Positions 1 to 5,705 of a DNA stretch of 6,020 nt are shown here, piece after piece (position 1 is the stretch's first letter; each line of letters begins with the position of its first letter). A model generated the notes under the pieces. The model was not told the DNA's origin. It saw nothing but the letters and a program-made list of their open reading frames with translations, and ran no database searches. Origin of the DNA: JAKFWF01 sp031365375 (GTDB taxonomy: Bacteria > Pseudomonadota > Alphaproteobacteria > Rhizobiales > Hyphomicrobiaceae); assembly GCA_031365375.1 (NCBI GenBank), contig JANLXZ010000331.1, positions 1 through 6,020 of the forward strand. The letters are read 5' to 3'. A program made the position numbers and the translations under genes.

Positions 1-82
1 GATGCGGCGGTTGATTGGGGCCATGCGCAAGAGCGGGGCCGGCAAAAAATGCCATGGCAAAAAAAAGGGCAAGGCGTTTCAT
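1..82 (-). CDS. Start of a secreted/periplasmic protein gene, cut by the window edge
   Basis: Reading minus from an ATG at 82, the frame stays open to the window edge (27 full codons). It encodes a textbook Sec signal peptide: positive N-terminus (MKRL), a hydrophobic core rich in Ala and Phe, then GPALA followed by His. Signal peptidase I would most likely cut after Ala19 (motif A-L-A), leaving a mature protein beginning HGPNQPPH. A GGGAA stretch about 10 nt before the ATG could serve as a weak ribosome binding site. It lies 172 nt downstream of the FAD oxidoreductase gene on the same strand, so co-transcription is possible but unproven. The mature part is too short to name a family. The signal peptide is what supports this as a real gene; the export prediction is firm, the function is unknown. 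Confidence 0.75.
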   Translation of the reverse strand, partial: MKRLALFFAMAFFAGPALAHGPNQPPH

Positions 83-124
83 GCTGTGCGTTTCCCATTC
101 ACGAAACCGGCGCATTATGTAAAG

Positions 125-142
125 CGCTCTGACTGAAGAGCG
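125..142. repeat. Perfect 6-bp inverted repeat upstream of the signal-peptide gene
   Basis: CGCTCT and AGAGCG are perfect complements separated by 6 nt. The dyad sits 43-60 nt upstream of the ATG at 82 and just upstream of a -10-like CATAAT (minus strand, 114-119). It could be an operator for that gene. On the minus strand the stem is followed only by CTTT, so it is at best a weak terminator for the oxidoreductase gene ending at 255. The structure is visible; its role is inferred. Confidence 0.35.
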
Positions 143-254
143 TGTCACGGCAAGGGGCACCGGACAAGACGAAACGCTGACGTCGGCTATCCCCGGAATG
201 CATAAGGGCTGATCCGATCAACCGGGCTGATGACGAGCTGTTCTCGGCCGGTGC

Positions 255-1631
255 TCACAACTGGCCATCGTCGCCCCAGTTTTCGAGCAGCTCCAAATAG
301 GCCGGGTCCTGATAACGCGTGAGGGCGAAGGCTGCGGCGTAATCGGGCAACTGCACCCCCAGAACGTGCCGGGCAATCAGGTCGCCGCCAGCGCCTGAGG
401 CCATGATCCCGAAACCGGAATAGGCACCGGAAACGAAGACACCCTCAATGGGTGTCGGTCCGATCAGCGGCCGGTTTTCACGCGTTCTAATGTAGTAGCC
501 GCCATCAACGTAGGGGCGCGCACCCCGGTCGATGTAAGCCTGCAACGCTGGCACCATGGTCGACATGCCGCGTAGGGCGATCTCGGCGTAATGCTCCTCT
601 TGGGGCAGCGGGAAGACGACGTCGGTCGCGCGGTTCTCGTAGTTGAAAAGGACGAGCAGTGTCGTGGCCGAGCCGCTGCCATCCGGACGCCCGTGCACGC
701 CGGCTGGAAACGGCTCGGTCAGCCAGCGCGTGGCATCATCCGCCGCCAGCTCCGCGCGCTCGTCATCGGTCCACGGTAAGCGCTGCCGATCGAGCCAGAT
801 CACCATGGGAGCGTCGCGCGGCACGACACCCAACGTATCGGATATGCTGATCTTGCAATGGCGCTCGGCTATGATGGGAAGCTCGATTCCCAATTCGCCC
901 GCCGTCGTTTTTAACATCGGGCCGGCGGCGAGCACGAGATGCGTCGCTGGTAGTGTCTGGCGCTCACCGGCCTGCTCGATATGGACAGCGCGTACGCGGC
1001 CGCCTTGGGTGTCCGCCCCGACCATGCGGCCCCGCACCAGTTGCACGCCGCGCTCTCGGGCTGCTTCCAGCATGACCATGCCGAGTTGTTGAGCGCTGAG
1101 CCAACCCGCGCGACGGGCATGCGCAACGACCCTGGTCTGTGCCGATAGATACGGAAAATGGCGGCGAATGAGGCCGGCATCGGTGATGATATCGGCACCG
1201 GTAAGCGGAAAATCGAAGCCACCCTCTGGAGACGGGACATAACTGTCGAGGCTTGTGTCGTGCACCCGCACCGGGCCCGCACCGTTCTTTTCCGCGAGCA
1301 TCGCCATGTCGCGCAACCATGCAGACTTACCCGGCTCTGCACTTGCAAAGACATAGCCACGGCGATTGAGACTGAAGCGGTTATCCGTATCGCGCGCGAG
1401 ACCTTCAATGAGATCGATACTGTGGTTCATGAATGCGGTCATGGCACCGTCCGGTCCCGGCCACCAATTGCGATAAGATTCCGTCGATTTGTCGGAGGTG
1501 AGCGAAAGCGGGTTGCCCTCTTCGACCAGGACGACGTTTTCGCAACCGTGCACGACAGCAAGGTGGTAGGCGGCCGAGATCCCAGCGATCCCTGCTCCGC
1601 AGACAATAATGCGGGAGGTCGAGTGAGCCAT
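255..1631 (-). CDS. DAO-family FAD-dependent oxidoreductase (amine/amino-acid oxidase or dehydrogenase type)
   Basis: A 458-residue flavoprotein of the D-amino-acid oxidase superfamily (DadA, glycine and sarcosine oxidases and relatives), which oxidise C-N bonds of amino acids or amines using FAD. The N-terminus has the Rossmann nucleotide-binding fingerprint GAGIAG (Gly12, Gly14, Gly17), with an acidic residue at the end of the second strand (VLVEE, about Glu37) for the ribose. A second conserved block near residues 384-415 (RENRPLIGPT, then SGAYSGFGIMASGAGGDLIA) is the family's C-terminal FAD-contacting segment. The STESYRNWWPG stretch at 49-59 probably lies near the flavin. There is no signal peptide or membrane span, so it should be cytoplasmic. 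Length is a little above the usual 370-430. The ATG at 1631 begins directly before the Rossmann strand; no strong Shine-Dalgarno is visible. It lies 212 nt downstream of the MBL gene on the same strand. Family is secure; substrate cannot be read from the sequence. Confidence 0.9.
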   Translation of the reverse strand: MAHSTSRIIVCGAGIAGISAAYHLAVVHGCENVVLVEEGNPLSLTSDKSTESYRNWWPGPDGAMTAFMNHSIDLIEGLARDTDNRFSLNRRGYVFASAEPGKSAWLRDMAMLAEKNGAGPVRVHDTSLDSYVPSPEGGFDFPLTGADIITDAGLIRRHFPYLSAQTRVVAHARRAGWLSAQQLGMVMLEAARERGVQLVRGRMVGADTQGGRVRAVHIEQAGERQTLPATHLVLAAGPMLKTTAGELGIELPIIAERHCKISISDTLGVVPRDAPMVIWLDRQRLPWTDDERAELAADDATRWLTEPFPAGVHGRPDGSGSATTLLVLFNYENRATDVVFPLPQEEHYAEIALRGMSTMVPALQAYIDRGARPYVDGGYYIRTRENRPLIGPTPIEGVFVSGAYSGFGIMASGAGGDLIARHVLGVQLPDYAAAFALTRYQDPAYLELLENWGDDGQL

Positions 1632-1843
1632 TTGTCTTTGGGCTTTCTAAACGGTTGAAGCGCGCAGCAGTCTGTCGGATTGGCCAACAAATGTAGGCTG
1701 GCTTCGAGGGTCGGTCTAGCGGCCTGTGGGTAATCCAATTGCGCGCGTTGGCGACACGGCATGGCGCGAGAGAAAACGCCATCATCAACTGCGGCGAACG
1801 AACGAGCCGGACCGCACTTTGGGTTTTTGTCGGCGGACGGCGG

Positions 1844-2713
1844 TCACAACAGTAGCACCGGGATTTTGAGATAGTGCACTCCGTCGGCATCCGCGGGCGG
1901 CAGTTGGCCGGCGCGGATGTTCACTTGGATCGACGGCATCAGCAGGAGCGGCGCGGGCAGCTTCGCGTCCCGTGCCTCGCGCATGGCCACGTAGTCGTCC
2001 TCGCTCACTCCGTCCTTCACATGCACGTTGTTGGCACGCTGCTCGGCGACTGTTGTCTCCCAGGCGTAGTGATAGCGCCCCGGCGCCTTATAATCGTGGC
2101 ACATGAAGAGGCGTGTCGCCTCGGGAAGCGCCAAAATCTTGCGCATGGACCGGAAGAGATCGCGCGCGCTACCGCCTGGAAAATCGGCGCGCGCCGTGCC
2201 GTAGTCCGGCATGAATAGCGTGTCACCAACGAACACCGCATCGGCAATTTTATAGGCGACATCGGCGGGCGTATGTCCGGGCACGTGCATCACCCCGACC
2301 TCGATGCCGCCAATGGGAAAGCGGTCGCCATCCCTGAAAAGGTGGTCGAACTCGCTACCGTCGTCTTTGACATCGGTCGCGTTGAAGACTGGCCGGAAAA
2401 TTTTCTGCACGGCGCGGATATGCTCGCCAATTCCCACTTTCGCGCCCGTCTTGAGTTTGATGTAGGGCGCGCCGGAGAGGTGATCGGCGTGAGCGTGCGT
2501 TTCGAGCACCCAGTCGATCGTCAACCCTTCCTGTCGGGCTGCATCAAGAATCGCGTCGGCGGATTTGGTCGATGCTTTGCCGGTGCGATGGTCGTAGTCG
2601 AGCACGGGATCGATGACGGCGGCACGCTTCGCGACAGCGTCGAACACCAGATAGCTGACGGTGTTGGTCGGCTCGTCGAAGAAGGCTCGGATCACGGGGG
2701 CTTGCTGGATCAT
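1844..2713 (-). CDS. blh: MBL-fold persulfide dioxygenase-like hydrolase (Blh/ETHE1 type)
   Basis: A 289-residue metallo-beta-lactamase-fold protein of the Blh/ETHE1 group. These iron enzymes oxidise glutathione persulfide to sulfite and glutathione in the cytoplasm, detoxifying sulfide-derived sulfane sulfur. Motifs in order: HAHADH at 73-78, HVPGHTP at 143-149, GDTLFMPDYGTARADFPGG at 163-181, and CHDY near 205-208, followed by a WETTVAEQRANNVHV block. By analogy with ETHE1 the iron ligands would be His73, His147 and Asp164. Start choice: a GTG at 2737 is also in frame, but the ATG at 2713 has a GGAG element about 8 nt upstream, begins at the conserved MIQQAPVIRAFFDEPTNT, and lies downstream of the predicted transcription start. 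It is transcribed divergently from the ArsR regulator, the arrangement of bigR-blh loci. Being a glyoxalase II-like hydrolase is the main alternative, but the surrounding genes argue against it. Confidence 0.93.
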   Translation of the reverse strand: MIQQAPVIRAFFDEPTNTVSYLVFDAVAKRAAVIDPVLDYDHRTGKASTKSADAILDAARQEGLTIDWVLETHAHADHLSGAPYIKLKTGAKVGIGEHIRAVQKIFRPVFNATDVKDDGSEFDHLFRDGDRFPIGGIEVGVMHVPGHTPADVAYKIADAVFVGDTLFMPDYGTARADFPGGSARDLFRSMRKILALPEATRLFMCHDYKAPGRYHYAWETTVAEQRANNVHVKDGVSEDDYVAMREARDAKLPAPLLLMPSIQVNIRAGQLPPADADGVHYLKIPVLLL

Positions 2714-2737
2714 GGTCAAACTCCATGTCGGTTTCAC

Positions 2738-2765
2738 TTGACATATATTAGAGATTGCTTATTTA
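2738..2765 (+). promoter_or_regulatory. Predicted promoter of the arsR-rhodanese operon
   Basis: A perfect -35 hexamer TTGACA (2738-2743) is followed after 16 nt by TATTTA (2760-2765), a partial match to the -10 consensus. Transcription would begin near 2772, leaving a leader of about 23 nt before the ATG at 2795. TAAGGG at 2779-2784 is the likely ribosome binding site. The -10 lies inside the TTGCT-N5-AGCAA dyad, which fits repression by the adjacent regulator. Confidence 0.55.
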
Positions 2766-2769
2766 GCAA
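2742..2769 (-). promoter_or_regulatory. Predicted promoter of the MBL persulfide dioxygenase gene
   Basis: On the minus strand TTGCTA (2769-2764) and TATATG (2747-2742) are separated by 16 nt, each matching 4 of 6 consensus positions. Transcription would start near 2735, about 22 nt before the ATG at 2713. This promoter overlaps the divergent one, and its -35 is formed by one arm of the dyad. It is a pattern match, weaker than the plus-strand promoter. Confidence 0.42.
2755..2769. promoter_or_regulatory. Candidate BigR/SqrR-type operator dyad
   Basis: TTGCT and AGCAA form a perfect inverted repeat around an AT-only spacer (TATTT). It sits in the only AT-rich stretch of the divergent intergenic region. 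One arm coincides with the -35 of the leftward promoter, and the spacer plus the first base of the right arm cover the -10 of the rightward promoter. ArsR dimers bind short AT-rich dyads of this kind, so autoregulation and co-control of the MBL gene are likely. A wider ACTTG/CAAGT pair (2736-2740 and 2767-2771) flanks it. Binding is inferred from position and symmetry only. Confidence 0.5.
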
Positions 2770-2794
2770 GTACTGAAGTAAGGGTTAGTCAGAA

Positions 2795-3142
2795 ATGCCG
2801 CAAGCACCTGCCGATCTCGCCACGTTCGAGGCCAACGCGACGGAAGTCGCAGACATTCTTCGCGCCCTCGCCAACGAGCGGCGCTTGATGATCCTATGCA
2901 AGCTCGTCGAATGGGGCGAGGCGAACGTCGGTACGCTAGCAGACGCCGTCGGCCTGTCGTCGTCGGCGCTTTCCCAGCATCTTGCCAAGATGCGCGACGA
3001 AGGCATCGTCACCTTCCGCCGCGACAGCCAGACGCTTTGGTATCGCATCGCAGATCAGCGGGTCGAGGCGCTGCTGGGCCATCTGCAAGCGCTGTACTGC
3101 CCGCCGAATCCGGCGCCTCGAAAGCTGCTGCGCAAGTCGTGA
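2795..3142 (+). CDS. bigR: ArsR-family persulfide-responsive repressor, BigR/SqrR type
   Basis: A 115-residue winged-helix regulator of the ArsR/SmtB family. The DNA-binding helix-turn-helix spans about residues 45-66 (NVGTLADAVGLSSSALSQHL), followed by the wing (GIVTFRRDSQTLWYRI, 70-85). Its only cysteines are Cys35, in RLMILCKL, and Cys102, in ALYCPP. Their 67-residue separation nearly matches the Cys pair of BigR and SqrR, which forms a disulfide or polysulfide bridge on exposure to reactive sulfur and releases DNA. The metal-binding ELCVCDL motif of arsenic or cadmium sensors is absent, which supports sulfur sensing. It is the first gene of a two-gene unit with the rhodanese and diverges from the MBL enzyme over a shared control region. 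The ATG at 2795 has TAAGGG ending 10 nt upstream. The family is certain; the ligand is inferred from the cysteines and neighbours. Confidence 0.93.
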   Translation: MPQAPADLATFEANATEVADILRALANERRLMILCKLVEWGEANVGTLADAVGLSSSALSQHLAKMRDEGIVTFRRDSQTLWYRIADQRVEALLGHLQALYCPPNPAPRKLLRKS

Positions 3143-3178
3143 ACGCCACTAACTCAGCAACAAGAAAAGAGATTGATC

Positions 3179-3700
3179 ATGAGCCTTCCGACCATCACTG
3201 CAAGAGATGCGCAGCGCCTAATTTGCGACGGCGCTGTCCTCATCGATATTCGCGGCCGCGACGAGCATGCGCGCGAGCATATTCCCGGTGCGCGCAATCA
3301 GCCCGTCGATACGATCAGCACCATCGACAGTGGCGCCCGCCAAGTCATTTTCCACTGCAAATCCGGCAATCGAACGGCGACTAATGCAGCGAAGCTCGCA
3401 TCTGCTGTGACGTGTGACGCTCTCATCCTGGAAGGCGGTATCGAGGCGTGGAAGCAGGCGGGTCTGCCGGTCACGCGCGACGCCCGGCAGCCGATCGAAA
3501 TGCAGCGGCAAGTGCAGATTGGCGCAGGAAGTCTCGTGCTGCTCGGTGTCGTGCTGAGCCAATTTGTGGCACCAGGTTTCCTCGGTCTATCCGCCTTCGT
3601 TGGAGCCGGACTAGTGTTTGCAGGCGTCACTGGCTGGTGCGGCATGGCCAAGTTGTTCGCCGTGATGCCGTGGAACAGGCGTGCCATGACGGTGGGCTGA
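3179..3700 (+). CDS. ygaP: Inner-membrane rhodanese-like sulfurtransferase with DUF2892 tail (YgaP type)
   Basis: A 173-residue protein with the architecture of E. coli YgaP (174 residues). An N-terminal single-domain rhodanese (about 4-100) carries the active-site loop C60-K-S-G-N-R65, where Cys60 would hold a persulfide. The C-terminal DUF2892 part has two membrane helices (about 113-131 and 134-152) and a conserved end GWCGMAKLFAVMPWNRRA. The rhodanese domain should face the cytoplasm and transfer sulfane sulfur, feeding or buffering the persulfide pool handled by the divergent MBL enzyme. An upstream in-frame TTG at 3173 is possible, but the ATG at 3179 has an AAGAGA element about 8 nt before it and matches the YgaP N-terminus. 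It follows the regulator by 36 nt with no terminator between them, so they are probably co-transcribed and induced together. It ends 63 bp from the convergent MFS gene. Confidence 0.93.
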   Translation: MSLPTITARDAQRLICDGAVLIDIRGRDEHAREHIPGARNQPVDTISTIDSGARQVIFHCKSGNRTATNAAKLASAVTCDALILEGGIEAWKQAGLPVTRDARQPIEMQRQVQIGAGSLVLLGVVLSQFVAPGFLGLSAFVGAGLVFAGVTGWCGMAKLFAVMPWNRRAMTVG

Positions 3701-3763
3701 CACCCGCACTGGCCTACCGCCCTCGCGGAATCATCGGGCGTCGTGGATCCCTGATTTCCCTAA

Positions 3764-5140
3764 TTATCGTGCCGGCGTATGTGCTGGCCACGTCGGATGA
3801 TGCGCGTCGATAACGAATAGGTGACGGTGCGTCATTGCACCGTGCGCGTGGCGGCCGCCGGCAGCGCCGTCACGATCCTCCGGCTGATGCTGTTCGTCAT
3901 GGCCGTGCGCATGCGTGTGAGTTACACCCTCATGCGCGTGCTCGATGATCTCCGGGTCATGTTGAGGCCAGATCAGAATTGCAACTACCGCCGCTGCTGC
4001 GGCGATCGCGGCGAGTGTGATCGCCGTTGCCTGCAAGCCCCAGCGGGCGCCGAGCCACCCGGCTAGCGGGTACGTCACGAGCCAGCAGGCATGCGAGAGC
4101 GAGAATTGAGCGGCAAACAATGCGGGCCGGTCGGCGTCCGTTGACGAGCGCCGCAACAGACGACCACTCGGTGTCAGTGCCAGGGCATTCGCCGCCCCGA
4201 GACCGGCCCACACAAACATCAGGCCGGTGAGGGATCGCGGCACCAACGAGACAACCAAACCCACAGCCAACAGCGCGCTCGCGGCCAACATCCACGGCCG
4301 CTCATTGGGGAGACGATCGAGCGCCTGAGGCAGGGCGAACGCGACGACGATTGAACCTACGCCATAGGCCGCCATCAACCGCGCGAGCGCTGCATCATCA
4401 CCGCCGAATACCGACCGCACCAGAACAATCGAATTGACGATAACGAAGGCGCCGACCGCGGCAACCGCGACGTTCACCGCCAGCAGGCCGCGCAGCCGTG
4501 GTGTCCGGAGGTATATTTGAATGCCCCATCCGACCCGCTGAAAAATGCCGCCGGTTGCGAGCGATGGTTGGGCTGCCGGCAAGGTGGTCGACAGCACCAA
4601 GGTGGCTGAGGCGAGGAAGCCGATCACCGTGCCGATGAAGAGATGTGAGTACGACAGGTAAGCCAGCAGAACCGCCGCAAGCGCCGGACTGATCAGCGCC
4701 TCGGTGTCATAAGCGAGGCGCGACAGCGAGAGCGCGCGCGTGTAGTCTTTTTCATCCGGCAGAATATCGGGAATGGTCGCCTGGAAAGTCGGCGTGAACG
4801 CGGCTGAGCAGGCCTGGAACGCGAATACCAATACATAGATCTGCCAGACCTGTGTCACGAACGGCAGAAAGACGATGAAGGCCGCACGAACGAGATCCAA
4901 AGCCACGAGCAGAGAACGACGGGGCACCGAAGCAGCATACGCGCCGGCAATGGGCGCGATTACGACATAGGCAATCATCTTGAGTGCCAGCGCCGTGCCC
5001 AGCACCACACCCGCGTCAGCGCCAGCCAGCCGATAAGCCAGCAACGCCAGCGCGACGGTCGTCAGGCCCGTTCCGATGAGCGACAGAACCTGCGCTGCGA
5101 ACAGGCGGCGGTAGGTCGCATGGCGGAGCACCGTAAACAT
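3764..5140 (-). CDS. MFS exporter with histidine-rich C-terminal tail, NreB-like
   Basis: A 458-residue major facilitator superfamily protein. It opens with FTVLRHATYRRLFAAQVLSLIGTGL, typical of the EntS/NreB branch of MFS exporters, and shows about 12 hydrophobic segments between residues 12 and 391. A loop near 70-85 (SVPRRSLLVALDLVRA) corresponds to the MFS motif A region. The cytoplasmic tail from about 392 holds 15 histidines in 65 residues, in clusters such as THTHAHGHDEQH and RHAHG, and closes with HRHLFVIDAHHPTWP. NreB nickel exporters also have His-rich tails, so divalent metal efflux (Ni or Co) is the best guess; drug or siderophore export remains possible. The ATG at 5140 is preceded by GAGGT about 7 nt upstream. 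It converges on the rhodanese gene and does not share the sulfur operon's promoter. Being an MFS protein is secure; the substrate is inferred. Confidence 0.9.
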   Translation of the reverse strand: MFTVLRHATYRRLFAAQVLSLIGTGLTTVALALLAYRLAGADAGVVLGTALALKMIAYVVIAPIAGAYAASVPRRSLLVALDLVRAAFIVFLPFVTQVWQIYVLVFAFQACSAAFTPTFQATIPDILPDEKDYTRALSLSRLAYDTEALISPALAAVLLAYLSYSHLFIGTVIGFLASATLVLSTTLPAAQPSLATGGIFQRVGWGIQIYLRTPRLRGLLAVNVAVAAVGAFVIVNSIVLVRSVFGGDDAALARLMAAYGVGSIVVAFALPQALDRLPNERPWMLAASALLAVGLVVSLVPRSLTGLMFVWAGLGAANALALTPSGRLLRRSSTDADRPALFAAQFSLSHACWLVTYPLAGWLGARWGLQATAITLAAIAAAAAVVAILIWPQHDPEIIEHAHEGVTHTHAHGHDEQHQPEDRDGAAGGRHAHGAMTHRHLFVIDAHHPTWPAHTPAR

Positions 5141-5586
5141 AGGAGGACCTCGACGCGAGAGAACAGCAGGGCCGGTCGGCGCGTGTCTTGCGCACGCTGA
5201 ACGGCACTATCGGCCCGCCCACATTCAGCTTCGCAATCCACCGCTACCGCGATCTTCAACATAGCATTCGGCTGAGACCTTGCCGACCACATCTTCAAGG
5301 GTAACTAGTCCCCCAAGCCGTATCGGCACGAACTTTGTGGCTCGGCGCCGAGTGCGTCCCTCCCGGATAGTCTCGGTAACCGTCCTATCCTCGCCGGGGA
5401 CGCCACCTTTCCATCTGTTTCTGCTTAGCGATACTGGTGGCAGGTCTCATCGTGCTGTTGCGATGGCGCAGACTATAATAGTCCGTGGGTAGAGTCCGCA
5501 CTGGACCCGCTGCACCTCGTCACCGACCAGGTCCAGCACCATGCATTTGGGTTCGCATCCTGCTGGGACCGAGGGTCCAGGCGCGG
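5141..5586. other. 446-bp stretch without a convincing gene, upstream of the MFS gene
   Basis: No frame here has both a good start and a recognisable product. The part next to the MFS gene should hold its promoter and leader; a GCGTG/CACGC inverted repeat (5181-5185 and 5193-5197) could form a leader hairpin. A minus-strand open stretch without a start codon (5225-5446) may be a gene remnant. The right part (5474-5580) contains a consensus TATAAT and two hairpins with the same arm sequence. No promoter with both hexamers could be placed with confidence. Confidence 0.5.
5501..5580. repeat. Two hairpins sharing the same CTGGACC/GGTCCAG arms
   Basis: CTGGACC (5501-5507) is perfectly complementary to GGTCCAG at 5530-5536 and again at 5574-5580. 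The last copy also pairs with CTGGGACC at 5563-5570 across a GAG loop, with one bulged G. In RNA of either strand this allows two side-by-side stem-loops or alternative pairings. It lies just beyond the tRNA terminator and 22 bp after a perfect TATAAT (5474-5479). No known RNA family was recognised. Confidence 0.45.
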
Positions 5587-5605
5587 AAAAGCCGCCTTCG
5601 GCGGC
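5587..5605 (-). terminator. Rho-independent terminator of tRNA-fMet
   Basis: On the minus strand a perfect 6-bp GC stem GCCGCC/GGCGGC with a GAA loop is followed directly by TTTT. It begins 24 nt after the CCA end of the tRNA, the usual position for terminating a single-gene tRNA transcript. On the plus strand no T-run follows the stem, so it should act in one direction only. Confidence 0.8.
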
Positions 5606-5628
5606 CGTTCAAGTCTCTAAGGAAAAGT

Positions 5629-5705
<77 letters not shown>

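Noticed and set aside
1158..1658. 166-codon plus-strand frame opposite the oxidoreductase gene
   Set aside because: It lies almost wholly antisense to a gene with clear FAD-binding motifs, and its translation shows no domain; a typical shadow frame of GC-rich coding DNA.
1632..1843. Terminator or promoter in the gap between the MBL and oxidoreductase genes
   Set aside because: A weak TGCGG/CCGCA pair with a 17-nt loop (1790-1816) and an 8-bp palindrome TTGGCCAA (1680-1687) are visible, but no T-run and no convincing hexamer pair.
2273..2776. 167-codon plus-strand frame opposite the MBL gene, running into the promoter region
   Set aside because: Antisense shadow of a well-conserved enzyme gene. 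It runs through the divergent promoters and dyad and shows no domain of its own.
3701..3763. Terminator between the convergent rhodanese and MFS genes
   Set aside because: Only a 4-bp CCGC/GCGG stem (3717-3728) and a loose CGCCC/GGGCG pair are present, with no T-run on either strand.
5545..5570. GGTTCGCATCC resembling a tRNA T-loop, as if a tRNA fragment or attachment site
   Set aside because: The flanking bases do not form a 5-bp T stem and no acceptor, D or anticodon arm could be found. There is no second copy matching the real tRNA end and no integrase gene.
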